A stretch of DNA of 64,000 bases, from the NCBI RefSeq assembly GCF_000786215.1, contig NZ_JROG01000010.1, positions 62,001-126,000 on the forward strand, read 5' to 3'. The notes below the pieces were generated by a model, which was not told the DNA's origin, did no database searches, and saw nothing but the letters and a program-made list of their open reading frames with translations. Positions 1 to 9,074 of this stretch are shown here, piece after piece (within the stretch, counting starts at the first letter, position 1; each line of letters starts with the position of its first letter). The position numbers and the translations under genes were made by a program. This DNA is from Sphingomonas sp. 35-24ZXX. Its GTDB lineage: Bacteria; Pseudomonadota; Alphaproteobacteria; Sphingomonadales; Sphingomonadaceae.

Positions 1-1
1 G

Positions 2-1465
2 ATGGCCGCGAGCAAGCTGATGAAGAAGCTGGAAGCGGAAATCGTCCGCGGTGCCATCCTCAAGGACGGCAGCCGTATCGATGGCCGCACCACCACGCAG
101 ATCCGTCCGATCGAAGCGATGGTCGGCTTCCTGCCGCGTACCCATGGTTCGGCGCTGTTCACCCGCGGTGAAACGCAGTCGATCTGCACCACCACCCTGG
201 GCACCAAGGACAGCGAGCAGATGATCGACGGCCTCACCGGCCTGTCGTACGAAAGCTTCATGCTGCACTATAACTTCCCGCCCTATTCGGTTGGCGAAGT
301 CGGTCGCTTCGGCGCGCCGGGCCGTCGTGAAGTCGGCCATGGCAAGCTGGCATGGCGTGCGCTGCACCCCGTGCTGCCGACCAAGGACGAGTTCCCCTAC
401 ACGATCCGCGTCCTGTCCGACATCACCGAATCCAACGGCTCCTCGTCGATGGCCACGGTGTGCGGCGGTTCGCTCTCGATGATGGATGCAGGCGTTCCGC
501 TCAAGCGTCCGGTGTCGGGCATCGCGATGGGCCTGATCCTCGAAGGCACCGAATTTGCGGTTCTGTCGGACATCCTGGGTGATGAAGATCACCTCGGCGA
601 CATGGACTTCAAGGTGGCTGGCACGTCCGAAGGCATCACCACGATGCAGATGGACATCAAGATCGCCGGCATCACCCGCGAGATCATGGCGCAGGCGCTG
701 GCACAGGCCAAGGAAGGCCGTGCGCACATCCTGGGCGAAATGGCCAAGGCGCTCGACAGCACCCGCACCGAGCTTTCGGCGCATGCTCCGCGTATCGAGA
801 CCATCCAGATCGACAAGTCGAAGATCCGGGAAGTCATCGGCACCGGCGGCAAGGTGATCCGCGAGATCGTCGCTGAAACCGGCGCCAAGGTCGACATCGA
901 TGACGAGGGCCTGATCAAGATCAGCTCGTCCGACGTCAACCAGATCGAAGCTGCGAAGAAGTGGATCCTGGGCATTGTGGAAGAGGCCGAAGTCGGCAAG
1001 GTCTACAATGGCAAGGTCGTGAACATGGTCGATTTCGGCGCGTTCGTGAACTTCATGGGCGGCAAGGACGGTCTGGTCCACGTTTCGGAAATCCGCAACG
1101 AGCGGGTCGAGAAGGTGACCGACGTCCTGACCGAAGGCCAGGAAGTGAAGGTCAAGGTTCTCGAGATCGATCCGCGCGGCAAGGTTCGCCTGTCGATGCG
1201 CGTCGTCGATCAGGAAACCGGTGAAGAGCTGGAAGACACCCGCCCCGCCCGCGAACCGCGCGAGCGTGGTGATCGCGGCGACCGTCGCCCCCGTCGTGAT
1301 GGCGATGGCGGACGTGGCCGCGAAGGTGGCCGTGGTGGCGAACGTTCAGGCGGCGGTGATCGCGGTGGCGAGCGTTCCGGCGGTGGCCGTGGTCGCGGCC
1401 GCACCGAAGGTGGCGCAACCGGCGGCGACGCTGGCCTGCCTGACTTCATCACCGGCGACAACTGA
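2..1465 (+). CDS. pnp: Polyribonucleotide nucleotidyltransferase (PNPase), 3' part
   Basis: Phosphorolytic 3'-5' exoribonuclease of mRNA decay. The 487 visible residues start just before the second RNase PH domain (motif [16 protein letters not shown] near residue 45, Asp-rich [10 protein letters not shown] near 195). A KH domain (about 266-325, with [11 protein letters not shown]) and an S1 RNA-binding domain (about 331-402, with VDFGAFVNF) follow. The last 85 residues are an Arg/Gly-rich tail (RGG and GGRGG repeats). The family is about 700-770 residues, so the first RNase PH domain and the true start lie upstream of the window; the Met at position 2 is taken as internal. The tail is longer and more RGG-like than in the E. 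coli enzyme and probably adds RNA or degradosome contacts (inference). Confidence 0.97.
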   Translation: MAASKLMKKLEAEIVRGAILKDGSRIDGRTTTQIRPIEAMVGFLPRTHGSALFTRGETQSICTTTLGTKDSEQMIDGLTGLSYESFMLHYNFPPYSVGEVGRFGAPGRREVGHGKLAWRALHPVLPTKDEFPYTIRVLSDITESNGSSSMATVCGGSLSMMDAGVPLKRPVSGIAMGLILEGTEFAVLSDILGDEDHLGDMDFKVAGTSEGITTMQMDIKIAGITREIMAQALAQAKEGRAHILGEMAKALDSTRTELSAHAPRIETIQIDKSKIREVIGTGGKVIREIVAETGAKVDIDDEGLIKISSSDVNQIEAAKKWILGIVEEAEVGKVYNGKVVNMVDFGAFVNFMGGKDGLVHVSEIRNERVEKVTDVLTEGQEVKVKVLEIDPRGKVRLSMRVVDQETGEELEDTRPAREPRERGDRGDRRPRRDGDGGRGREGGRGGERSGGGDRGGERSGGGRGRGRTEGGATGGDAGLPDFITGDN

Positions 1466-1515
1466 GTATAGCAGTTTGCTGCCAGCGTCGCGGGCTTGCC
1501 TGTGATGCTAAAAGA

Positions 1516-1550
1516 CCGGCTGGAGGCGTCATGCTTCCGGCCGGTTTTTT
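1516..1550 (+). terminator. Intrinsic terminator of pnp
   Basis: A GC-rich hairpin (arms CCGGCTGGAGG and CTTCCGGCCGG with two G-U/mismatch positions) is followed directly by six T. It lies 50 bp after the pnp stop and before the parDE promoter. Confidence 0.85.
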
Positions 1551-1568
1551 GTTGGGGCGGCGGCCAGA

Positions 1569-1604
1569 TTGAACGCATAACGCAAATTTGGTATTATCTT
1601 GGAA
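1569..1604 (+). promoter_or_regulatory. parDE promoter, apparently giving a leaderless mRNA
   Basis: TTGAAC (1569-1574), a 17-bp spacer and TATTAT (1592-1597) match a sigma-70 promoter well. The ATG of parD begins at 1604, seven bases after the -10 box, which is where transcription should start. No Shine-Dalgarno sequence precedes the ATG, so the transcript is predicted to begin at or next to the start codon. Confidence 0.6.
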
Positions 1605-1852
1605 TGACCAAGCCCATCTCCATCATGCTCGGCGAACCTTTTCAGGAATTCGCTCGCCGCAAGGTTGAATCCGGCGAGTTCGGATCGACCAGCGAAGTCG
1701 TTGGGGAAGCCATGCGTCGCTATATTGCGGACGACGAACGGCGCCACGCCTTGAATGCGGCTTTGAAAGAAGGTCTTGAGAGCGGACCTGCTCAGCCATT
1801 CGATTGGGATGGATTTATCGATCGGCATTTCGGCGGTAATGGTGACACATAA
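1604..1852 (+). CDS. parD: ParD-type antitoxin
   Basis: 82-residue antitoxin of a type II toxin-antitoxin pair. The N-terminal half resembles the ribbon-helix-helix DNA-binding domain of ParD/CopG proteins (PISIMLGEPFQEFARRKVESG, then a helix with GSTSEVVGEAMRRY). The C-terminal part, ending FDWDGFIDRHF, is the typical toxin-binding tail. The start at 1604 was chosen because the ParD homology begins there; the longer frame from 1496 runs through the pnp terminator. It overlaps parE by 14 bases, so the two are translated together. ParD proteins normally repress their own promoter with ParE as co-repressor (family knowledge). Confidence 0.88.
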   Translation: MTKPISIMLGEPFQEFARRKVESGEFGSTSEVVGEAMRRYIADDERRHALNAALKEGLESGPAQPFDWDGFIDRHFGGNGDT

Positions 1853-2138
1853 GGTCACATTACGTCCCGCTGCTGCAGACGACTTGGAAGCCATAGCCAT
1901 CTACACCAAACAACAATGGGGCGTAGACCAAGCTCGCCGCTATTTGGCGACGCTTCGGATCGATATTGAATTGCTGGCAGAATTCCCGATGCGTCACGCT
2001 CTTTACCAAGGCAGCGCCGGCCAGGTATTTCGGAAACTGTCAAGCGGTCACCATCTGGTCTTCTATACCGTCGACGAGCACGCGGTGCAGGTCGCCCGCA
2101 TCCTCCACGAGCGGATGGATATCCGCCAGCACCTCTGA
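1839..2138 (+). CDS. parE: ParE/RelE-superfamily toxin
   Basis: 99-residue toxin. ParE homologs poison DNA gyrase; the fold is that of RelE. Visible family features are the N-terminal strand VTLRPAAADDLEAIAIYTKQQWG, the RRYLATLR helix, the FPMRHALYQGS loop and the C-terminal strand LVFYTVDEHAVQVARILHERMD. The ATG at 1839 lies inside parD and gives the standard family length. The pair sits between pnp and the end of the sdh operon, where many relatives carry sdhB, so it may mark an insertion point (inference). Confidence 0.87.
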   Translation: MVTHKVTLRPAAADDLEAIAIYTKQQWGVDQARRYLATLRIDIELLAEFPMRHALYQGSAGQVFRKLSSGHHLVFYTVDEHAVQVARILHERMDIRQHL

Positions 2139-2147
2139 CCTGGCACC

Positions 2148-2189
2148 AAAAACGCTTCGGGGCAGGGACCGCGTACGGTACCTGCCCCG
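2148..2189 (-). terminator. Terminator of the sdh operon (minus strand)
   Basis: A 9-bp perfect stem, CGGGGCAGG (2158-2166) with CCTGCCCCG (2181-2189), is followed on the minus strand by AAGCG and five T (2152-2148). It ends transcription 35 bp after sdhA. The same stem read on the plus strand follows parE but has no strong T tract. Confidence 0.65.
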
Positions 2190-2223
2190 AATTATCTCAT
2201 TGCCAGTCGGCAAATCTATCCGA

Positions 2224-4026
2224 TCAATACACCCGCTTCTTGGGCTTGATGTACTCGATCTCGTCGCTCAGCGTGTATTCGTGCACCGGACGGAAATCGA
2301 GGGTGACCTTGCCGCCCTTGCCACCCCAGCCTTCGAACCAGCTGACGGTGTGCTTCATGAAGTTGGCATCGTCGCGCTCGGGATAATCCTCGTGCATGTG
2401 CGCGCCGCGGCTTTCCTTGCGGCTGTGCGCGCTTTCGATGGTGCACACGGCCTGGCTCAGCAGGTTGTCGAGTTCCAGCGTCTCGATCAGGTCGGTGTTC
2501 CAGATCAGCGAGCGATCCGAGACATGCACGTCTTCCATCCGCTTGTTGACGGTCTGCATCAGCGCGGTGCCTTCGGACAGCAACTGCGTGTCGCGGAACA
2601 CCGCGGCATGCTTCTGCATCGTCTTCTGCATTTCCATGCGGATCTGCGCGGTGGGCGAACCACCCTTGGCGTTGCGGAAATGGTCGAGACGCGCCAGCGA
2701 CATGTCGGCCGAATCCTTCGGCAGCGCCTTGTGCGCGCTGCCCGGCTTGATCGTGTCGCGCAAGTGGTGGCCCGTCGCGCGGCCGAACACCACGAGATCG
2801 ATCAGCGAGTTGGAGCCGAGGCGGTTGGCGCCGTGCACCGAAACGCAGGCGGCTTCTCCCACGGCATAGAGGCCTGGAACCACGGTGTCGGGATCGCCAT
2901 CCTTGATGGTGACGACCTGGCCGTGATAATTGCAGGGAATTCCGCCCATGTTGTAGTGCACCGTCGGCACCACCGGCAGCGGCTGGCGGGTCAGGTCGAC
3001 ATTGGCGAAGATCTTGCCGGTTTCGGTGATGCCCGGCAGTCGCTCGGCCAGCACCTTCTCGTCGATATGATCGAGGTGCAGGTAGATATGGTCGTTTTCC
3101 TTGCCGACGCCGCGGCCTTCGCGGATTTCGGCCGCCATCGAGCGGCTGACGACGTCACGGCTGGCCAGATCCTTGGCGGACGGCGCATAGCGCTCCATGA
3201 AGCGCTCGCCTTCGGAGTTGGTGAGGTAGCCGCCCTCGCCGCGCGCGCCTTCGGTGATCAGCACGCCTGCGCCATAAATGCCGGTCGGGTGGAACTGGAC
3301 GAATTCCATGTCCTGCAGCGGGAGGCCTGCACGCAGCACCATCGCACCGCCATCACCGGTGCAGGTGTGCGCCGAGGTGGCGGAGAAATAGCAGCGGCCC
3401 GAACCGCCGGTCGCCAGCACCACGGCATGGCTGCGGAAGCGGTGGATCGAACCGTCTTCCATGCACAAGGCGATCACGCCGCGGCACGCGCCGTCTTCCA
3501 TGATCAGGTCGATGGCGAAATATTCGATGAAGAAGTCCGAATCATACTTCAGCGACTGCTGGTACAGCGCATGCAGCATGGCATGGCCGGTGCGGTCGGC
3601 CGCGGCGCAGGTGCGCTGCACCGGCGGGCCTTCGCCCATGTTCTGCATGTGGCCACCGAACGGGCGCTGGTAGATGGTGCCATTGTCGTTGCGGCTGAAC
3701 GGCACGCCCGCGTGCTCGAGCTCGTAGACCGCGGCAGGCGCTTCGCGCACCATGTATTCGATCGCGTCCTGGTCACCCAGCCAGTCCGATCCCTTGACGG
3801 TATCGTACATGTGCCACGACCAGTGGTCGGGCGAGTTGTTGCCGAGGCTCGCCGCGATGCCGCCCTGCGCGGCCACGGTGTGGCTGCGGGTGGGGAACAC
3901 CTTGGTGATGCAAGCGGTTTTCAGCCCCGCCTCTGCGCTGCCCATGGTGGCGCGCAGGCCCGATCCGCCAGCGCCGACGACAACGGTGTCGTATACATGG
4001 TCGATGATCTTGTAGGCTTCAGACAT
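2224..4026 (-). CDS. sdhA: Succinate dehydrogenase flavoprotein subunit
   Basis: Catalytic subunit of complex II (600 residues, usual length): oxidises succinate to fumarate and passes electrons from covalent FAD towards ubiquinone. The FAD dinucleotide fold VVVGAGGSG is near residues 15-23. The His that carries the flavin is H49 in [11 protein letters not shown]. The substrate and active-site segments [21 protein letters not shown] and [16 protein letters not shown] are intact. The start codon overlaps the sdhD stop by one base (TGATG), so sdhC-sdhD-sdhA form an operon. The gene is followed by a terminator rather than by sdhB, so the iron-sulfur subunit must be encoded elsewhere. Confidence 0.98.
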   Translation of the reverse strand: MSEAYKIIDHVYDTVVVGAGGSGLRATMGSAEAGLKTACITKVFPTRSHTVAAQGGIAASLGNNSPDHWSWHMYDTVKGSDWLGDQDAIEYMVREAPAAVYELEHAGVPFSRNDNGTIYQRPFGGHMQNMGEGPPVQRTCAAADRTGHAMLHALYQQSLKYDSDFFIEYFAIDLIMEDGACRGVIALCMEDGSIHRFRSHAVVLATGGSGRCYFSATSAHTCTGDGGAMVLRAGLPLQDMEFVQFHPTGIYGAGVLITEGARGEGGYLTNSEGERFMERYAPSAKDLASRDVVSRSMAAEIREGRGVGKENDHIYLHLDHIDEKVLAERLPGITETGKIFANVDLTRQPLPVVPTVHYNMGGIPCNYHGQVVTIKDGDPDTVVPGLYAVGEAACVSVHGANRLGSNSLIDLVVFGRATGHHLRDTIKPGSAHKALPKDSADMSLARLDHFRNAKGGSPTAQIRMEMQKTMQKHAAVFRDTQLLSEGTALMQTVNKRMEDVHVSDRSLIWNTDLIETLELDNLLSQAVCTIESAHSRKESRGAHMHEDYPERDDANFMKHTVSWFEGWGGKGGKVTLDFRPVHEYTLSDEIEYIKPKKRVY

Positions 4027-4415
4027 CAGCTGGCGGCTCCGGCAAAGGCAATGCGCGCGACGGCGAAAATGCCGAGGGCAGCCCCGGCAACGGCATAGAA
4101 ATTGAGCAGCAGGATCACGCCGAACTTGGTTCCATGATCATGCACATAGTCTTCGATGAGCACCTGCAGCCCCAGGCGCAGGTGGTAGAACACGGTGACG
4201 AGCAGCAGGATCATCGCGGTGGCGGGCAGCGGCGCCGACAGCCAGGCGGTGACCGTGTCGTGATCGAGCGCAGGCAGGCTGACCAGCGATGCGATGAACC
4301 ACAGCATCAGGATGAGATTGCTGACCGCGGTCACGCGCGCCATCACCCAATGATGCGTTCCGGTTTTCGCCGATCCCAGACCGCGAACCTTGCCAATTCT
4401 GGTGCCACTACCCAT
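4026..4415 (-). CDS. sdhD: Succinate dehydrogenase membrane anchor subunit
   Basis: 129-residue hydrophobic subunit with three membrane spans, starting at about residues 30, 63 and 95. With SdhC it binds heme b and ubiquinone and anchors SdhAB in the inner membrane. The span [24 protein letters not shown] carries the conserved YHxRxGxQ...ED pattern of SdhD, including the heme-ligand region. The start at 4415 was chosen because a GGGGAGA Shine-Dalgarno lies just upstream; an in-frame upstream ATG at 4448 lacks one. Confidence 0.93.
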   Translation of the reverse strand: MGSGTRIGKVRGLGSAKTGTHHWVMARVTAVSNLILMLWFIASLVSLPALDHDTVTAWLSAPLPATAMILLLVTVFYHLRLGLQVLIEDYVHDHGTKFGVILLLNFYAVAGAALGIFAVARIAFAGAAS

Positions 4416-4472
4416 GGTCGTCTCCCCGCGCGGGCGAACTCGCCCCACGCTCAGCGTAGATAAGTCAAAACG

Positions 4473-4862
4473 TCAGACGAAAAAGATGATCGCCCACAAA
4501 ATTGCGGTCAGCGCGATGCCAAGCACCGGCAGCAGACCCGCCCAGCGGTTGTTGCGATCGACCTCATAGCCGGCACCGATATCCAGCACAAAGTGCCTGA
4601 GGCCAGACAGCATGTGCTGGAAAAAGGCCCAGGACAGGCCGATCATCAGCAGATAGCCGATCGGGCTGGTCGCCCAGCCGACAAACCAGGCATAGGTTTC
4701 AGGCCCGCTGGCGAGCGCCATCAGCCAGCCGACCAGCAGCATGCCGCCGAGCACTGCCATGCCATCGCCGGTTGCGCGATGCAGGATGGAGACAAGCATC
4801 GCTGGCCCCCAACGCCAGATGGAAAGGTGCGGCGACAGCGGTCTGCCCGATGGTTTTGCCAT
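4473..4862 (-). CDS. sdhC: Succinate dehydrogenase cytochrome b556 subunit
   Basis: 129-residue membrane subunit of complex II. It has the family N-terminus RPLSPHLSIWRW, the quinone-site segment SILHRATG and the heme-binding motif HMLSGLRHFVLDIG in the second of about three membrane spans. It is the first gene of the sdhCDA operon, 57 bp before sdhD, with a GGGGGA Shine-Dalgarno upstream of the ATG. Confidence 0.95.
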   Translation of the reverse strand: MAKPSGRPLSPHLSIWRWGPAMLVSILHRATGDGMAVLGGMLLVGWLMALASGPETYAWFVGWATSPIGYLLMIGLSWAFFQHMLSGLRHFVLDIGAGYEVDRNNRWAGLLPVLGIALTAILWAIIFFV

Positions 4863-5090
4863 GGTATCCCCCGGTTATGCGATCATGTTTAACGACTGAA
4901 TTTGCGTCCCGCGCCTGTTTAGCCGATTGCCGACATGATGCAATTGCTGATTATGCCAGCAGCCGTGCGTGCCGGGCGTGGTGCGCCATGCTGCGCAGCA
5001 TCCGCTGCAGGCTGCCGCAGCGATAACCCGGCGTTAACCATGTCCGCATATGCCGATGGCTCGAAGACCCCAGGTTCGCACGAGGACAGC

Positions 5091-6494
5091 ATGGCAGAGC
5101 AGAGCAAGGAATGGACTGGCGACGCCGCCATCAAGGCGTTGTATCAATCGACCATACACGAGCTATCGATCACCAAGCGGCTTGAGGCGTTCGATCTGTC
5201 GGGCGACCTGCCGCAGCTGACCCGCAAGGCACTCGACCTTCTGGAAGATCGCCAGGACGCGATCGCAGAGGTATTCTGGGACCATTATTGCTCCATCGCC
5301 AACCTCGCCAGCAAGACCAGCGACCTGGAAACGCTGCGACGGCGCCATATCGATACCAGCCGCAGATACACGCATGAAAAGCTGGCCAATTTCGCGGGTC
5401 AGACATGGGTCGAAATGGCGTTCAGCCATGCCCTGTATGCGCGCAAATTGGGTGTCCCGATGTGGCAACTGCTGGCGGCACAGGCCCACACGCACGATTA
5501 TGCCATGCGGATCATGGTGGAAAAGCTGGGCGACGACATGGCCCAACGCATGGAGCTGGGTCGCGCCACCAGCCAGGTGATGGTGATCGAGGCAGAAATC
5601 ATGGCCATGGCGATCAGTGCGATCACCCAGCAGGAAGCACAGGCGGTGCGCGTCGCGCAAACCGCCAGCTTCAAGCAGACGGTGGATGGCGATCTGCAAC
5701 AGGCATCGCATCTGGGCACAGGCCTGCAAAGCCAGGTGGTCGCCGCATCCGAAGCCGCGCGCCAGATGCTGGGCCGTTCGTCCGAGGTGGCCGCCGCTGC
5801 CGAGCAGTCCGCCATCGCCATGCGCGAGGCGGCGCAGACCGCGGCCGGTCTGATCCGGGCAATCGAGGATGCGCGTAGCGAGGTGGAAGTTGCCGCCGAT
5901 GTGGCCGAGCGCGCCTCGCGCGAAGCGGGTCATGCGGTGGAGAGCACCCAGACGCTATCGACTCATGCCGAATCGATCGAATCGATCCTCAGCCTGATCC
6001 GCGATATTGCAGGGCAGACCAACCTGCTGGCGCTCAACGCCACGATCGAGGCGGCGCGCGCGGGCGATGCCGGGCGTGGCTTTGCGGTGGTGGCGCAGGA
6101 GGTCAAGAGCCTTGCCAACCAGACCGCACGTGCAACCGACGACATCGCGCACAAGATTACCGCGATCCAGCAGGCGACGCGCGACACCGTGGCCTCCAAC
6201 GATTCGGTGCGCGCCACCGTCAGCGAGGTCCAGGTCAGCGCCGATCGCATCCGCGAGGCCATGGAAATCCAGGCGCAGACCGTCACCATCATCACCGCAG
6301 CGGTCGACGAGACCGCGCTGGCAGCCGATTCGATGTCGAACACCATCGGCACGATCCGCATGGATACCGAAGGCCTCGCCAGCGAAATGGACAAGGTGGG
6401 CGCCGGTTTCAGCCATCTGCAGGACCAGCTGGTCGAGCTGCGCAACCGGTCCAACCGCTTCGCGCACGAAGTCGGCCTCGCCAAAAGCGCCTGA
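5091..6494 (+). CDS. Globin-coupled methyl-accepting chemotaxis protein (soluble)
   Basis: 467-residue chemoreceptor without a signal peptide or membrane span, so cytoplasmic. Residues 30-190 look like a protoglobin heme sensor: the helix with H113 ([15 protein letters not shown]) matches the position of the proximal heme His in globin-coupled sensors. The C-terminal half is a receptor signalling coiled coil whose hairpin tip ([20 protein letters not shown]...[12 protein letters not shown]) contacts CheA and CheW. The likely role is oxygen or gas sensing for aerotaxis. The start at 5091 follows GAGGA; an alternative ATG at 5040 would add 17 residues. No che genes are nearby. It is divergent from the sdh operon, which fits a respiratory theme but proves nothing. 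Confidence 0.88.
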   Translation: MAEQSKEWTGDAAIKALYQSTIHELSITKRLEAFDLSGDLPQLTRKALDLLEDRQDAIAEVFWDHYCSIANLASKTSDLETLRRRHIDTSRRYTHEKLANFAGQTWVEMAFSHALYARKLGVPMWQLLAAQAHTHDYAMRIMVEKLGDDMAQRMELGRATSQVMVIEAEIMAMAISAITQQEAQAVRVAQTASFKQTVDGDLQQASHLGTGLQSQVVAASEAARQMLGRSSEVAAAAEQSAIAMREAAQTAAGLIRAIEDARSEVEVAADVAERASREAGHAVESTQTLSTHAESIESILSLIRDIAGQTNLLALNATIEAARAGDAGRGFAVVAQEVKSLANQTARATDDIAHKITAIQQATRDTVASNDSVRATVSEVQVSADRIREAMEIQAQTVTIITAAVDETALAADSMSNTIGTIRMDTEGLASEMDKVGAGFSHLQDQLVELRNRSNRFAHEVGLAKSA

Positions 6495-6566
6495 CGCAAG
6501 CCCATTCGCTCGCCGCGCGCCGGCCAGCGGTGGACCACAGCAAAAGCGCGCGATATGGTCGCTCGC

Positions 6567-7313
6567 ATGATCAGCGTCGAACAGAATATTCTCGTCACCG
6601 GCTCCAGCCGCGGCATCGGCCGCGCCATCGCCGATGTGCTGCACGAAGCCGGGCACCGGGTCGTGGGCCATGCCAGCCGCGACTTTCCCGATGACAGCCC
6701 CGACAGCCCGGAATGGGATCTGGTCGGCGCCGATTTCAGCGATTTTCGAGGGCCCGGCAGGCTGTGGAACGAGGCACTCGAGCTGCTCGACGGGCGGATC
6801 GACGTGCTGATCAACAACGCCGGCATTTTCGTACCCAACCCCATCGATCGCGGCGATGCCGAATGGCTGGCGGGCTGGGACGAGACGATGACTATCAACC
6901 TCACCGCCAGCGCGCAGCTCTGCCGCCTCGCGGTGCAGCACTTTATCGACACCGGCAATGAAGGGCGGATCGTCAATATCGCCAGCCGCGCCGCCTATCG
7001 CGGCGACAGCCCCGCGCACTGGCATTATGCGGCATCCAAGGGCGGCATGGTGGCAATGACCAAATCGATCGCCCGCGCCTATGCCGCGCAGGGCATCTAC
7101 GCCTTTGCCATCTGCCCCGGCTTCACCATGACCGGCATGGCAGAGGATTATCTCTCCAGCCGGGGCGGCGACAAGCTGCTCGCCGACATCCCGCTCGGCC
7201 GCGTCGCCATGCCCGACGAGGTCGCCACCATGGCCGCCTTCTGCGCCATCGACGCCCCGCCCTCGATGACCGGCGCCGTCCTCGACGTGAACGGAGCAAG
7301 CTACGTGCGCTAG
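6567..7313 (+). CDS. Short-chain dehydrogenase/reductase
   Basis: About 248-residue classical SDR. The NAD(P)-binding motif TGSSRGIG, the structural NNAG, catalytic Ser in IASRAAY, and Tyr/Lys in YAASK are all present in order. The C-terminus (DVNGASYVR) resembles 3-oxoacyl-ACP reductase-like SDRs. The substrate cannot be told. An in-frame ATG at 6555 is equally possible because neither start has a clear Shine-Dalgarno. It lies between a chemoreceptor and prmA with no obvious functional partner. Confidence 0.85.
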   Translation: MISVEQNILVTGSSRGIGRAIADVLHEAGHRVVGHASRDFPDDSPDSPEWDLVGADFSDFRGPGRLWNEALELLDGRIDVLINNAGIFVPNPIDRGDAEWLAGWDETMTINLTASAQLCRLAVQHFIDTGNEGRIVNIASRAAYRGDSPAHWHYAASKGGMVAMTKSIARAYAAQGIYAFAICPGFTMTGMAEDYLSSRGGDKLLADIPLGRVAMPDEVATMAAFCAIDAPPSMTGAVLDVNGASYVR

Positions 7314-7363
7314 GGGGAGGTAACAGCTTTGGTGGGCATGGCGAGATTGGCATTTTACGCCCC

Positions 7364-8356
7364 ATGCCTCTAAAGGAAGCACTCCCGGCAGAAACACTGG
7401 CCACAGAAAGAACGACGTTGGACAACTGGAAAGTCACCATTCCCTGCACGCTGGCCGAAGCGCAGGCGGTTACCGAGGCCGAGGATCTGGACGATGCCGC
7501 CTTCGGCAGCCCCAGCCTGGTGGCGAGCGAGGTCGATGCCTATGCCGATCCGCAGGAGCCCGGAAGCTGGGCGATCCATGGCTATTTCACGCAGAAGCCC
7601 GAAGCGCGCTGGATCAAGCGGCTGCGCGATCTGGTGCCCAGCGCCGATGGCATGAAGCTGAAGCCCGAACGCCTGCCCGATGCCGACTGGGTGACGATGA
7701 GCCAATCCGGGCTCGAGCCGATCCGCGCCGGGCGCTTTTGCGTCCACACGCCCGAAATGCCCGCTTCGACCGAGGCAGGTGTGCGCAATTTCTGCATCCC
7801 GGCGAGCCTTGCCTTCGGCACGGGGCACCACAACACCACGCGCGGGTGCCTGATGATGCTCGATTCGATGAAGCGGCGCGGGCATATCGTGCGCAGCCAT
7901 ATCGATATCGGCACCGGCACCGGATTGCTCGCCTTTGCCGCGATGCACCTGTGGCCGCGCGGCTATGCCACCGCGAGCGATATCGATCCGGTCTGCGGCC
8001 CGGCGGTCGCCGAAAATGCCGAGACCAATGGCGTGGCGCTGGGGCAGAGCCCCGGTGCGCTGGCGATGTTCATCGCCGAAGGTCTGGACGACGCCGATCT
8101 GCAGCGCCGCGGGCCTTATGATCTGGTGATCGCCAATATCCTGGCCGGCCCGCTGATCGATCTGGCCCCGGACATCGCCGCAGTCACGCTGCCGCAGGGC
8201 CAAGCGGTGCTGTCCGGACTGCTCGGCACCCAGGCGGCCGCGGTCGCTCGCGCCTATCGCGCGCAGGGCTTCCGCCTGGCCGAACGGCTGGACCTGGGCG
8301 ACTGGACCGTGCTGCGTCTGCGCAAGCGGGGCGTGCGGTGGCTGAAGAGCGCCTGA
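7364..8356 (+). CDS. prmA: Ribosomal protein L11 methyltransferase
   Basis: SAM-dependent methyltransferase that trimethylates ribosomal protein L11. After an N-terminal substrate-recognition domain comes the PrmA signature AFGTGHHNTTRGCL (about residue 150), SAM-binding motif I DIGTGTGLLAFAA, and the NILAGPLIDLA segment. 330 residues from the ATG at 7364. A TTG at 7418 (LDNWKVT, preceded by a purine-rich stretch) would give an N-terminus closer to typical PrmA proteins, so the start is uncertain. It is followed 7 bp later by a DUF2459 gene, probably co-transcribed. Confidence 0.93.
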   Translation: MPLKEALPAETLATERTTLDNWKVTIPCTLAEAQAVTEAEDLDDAAFGSPSLVASEVDAYADPQEPGSWAIHGYFTQKPEARWIKRLRDLVPSADGMKLKPERLPDADWVTMSQSGLEPIRAGRFCVHTPEMPASTEAGVRNFCIPASLAFGTGHHNTTRGCLMMLDSMKRRGHIVRSHIDIGTGTGLLAFAAMHLWPRGYATASDIDPVCGPAVAENAETNGVALGQSPGALAMFIAEGLDDADLQRRGPYDLVIANILAGPLIDLAPDIAAVTLPQGQAVLSGLLGTQAAAVARAYRAQGFRLAERLDLGDWTVLRLRKRGVRWLKSA

Positions 8357-8363
8357 CCCGCTG

Positions 8364-9074
8364 ATGCAGCTGGCCCGCGCCGTTCTGGGCTGGCTGCTGC
8401 TGGTGGCGGGTCTGGCCTTTGCTGCGGGCGAGATCGGCGGCCTGTGGGGGACAAATCCGCAGTGGCGCGCGCCCGATGACGGGGTCACCATCTATGTCGA
8501 GACCAACGGTTTCCACACCGGCTTTATCCTGCCCGCACAGGCCGAGGGTGTCGACTGGCACGCGCTGTTCCCGCCCACCGATGTGCGTGATCCGCGCTAT
8601 CACGCCACGGGGGCGACCGATCATGTCGCGATCAGCTGGGGCGAGCGCGATTTCTACCTCGCGACCCCGCGCTGGCAGGATCTGAACCCTGCAACCATGG
8701 CGCGCGCCGCGATCGGCAGCGATGCAACGCTGATCCATGTCTATCACATGCAAAGGCCCGCCGAGGGCCTTTATGCGCGCAAGCTGGTGATCAGCCATGC
8801 GGCCTATCGCAAGCTGGCCGCGCGGTTGATGAACGATGTTGCGCAGCCCGAGTCCGGCGTGCCGACGCCGATTGCGGGCTATGGCGGCGACGATGTGTTC
8901 TACGAGGGCCGCGGCCGCTATTCGCTGGTCCGCAGCTGCAACGCCTGGACCGGCGACCATCTGCGCGCCATCGGCGTGCGTATCGGGGCCTGGACCCCGG
9001 CGGAGCACCATGTCATGCGCTGGTTTCCCCAAGTCGCGCCTCGAGATACAAGCGTTCCGCACGCGCCGGATTGA
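8364..9074 (+). CDS. DUF2459 / TIGR02117 family membrane-anchored protein
   Basis: 236-residue protein with one N-terminal hydrophobic segment (residues 4-25, AVLGWLLLVAGLAFAAG) that should anchor or export it. The family motifs are visible: VETNGFHTGFILP, WGERDFYL and RSCNAWT. The conserved His and Cys in two of these hint at a hydrolase-like site, but the function of the family is unknown. The 3' end overlaps the convergent sigma factor gene by 62 bases. No urease genes, near which the family was first named, are present. Confidence 0.8.
   Translation: MQLARAVLGWLLLVAGLAFAAGEIGGLWGTNPQWRAPDDGVTIYVETNGFHTGFILPAQAEGVDWHALFPPTDVRDPRYHATGATDHVAISWGERDFYLATPRWQDLNPATMARAAIGSDATLIHVYHMQRPAEGLYARKLVISHAAYRKLAARLMNDVAQPESGVPTPIAGYGGDDVFYEGRGRYSLVRSCNAWTGDHLRAIGVRIGAWTPAEHHVMRWFPQVAPRDTSVPHAPD

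Noticed and set aside
1290-1440. Short GGTGGCCGT-like DNA repeats at the pnp 3' end
   Set aside because: They encode the RGG tail in frame; no separate DNA repeat element is needed.
1966-4098. Open frame of 710 codons on the plus strand opposite sdhA
   Set aside because: Antisense shadow of sdhA; no ribosome-binding site and no recognisable motif.
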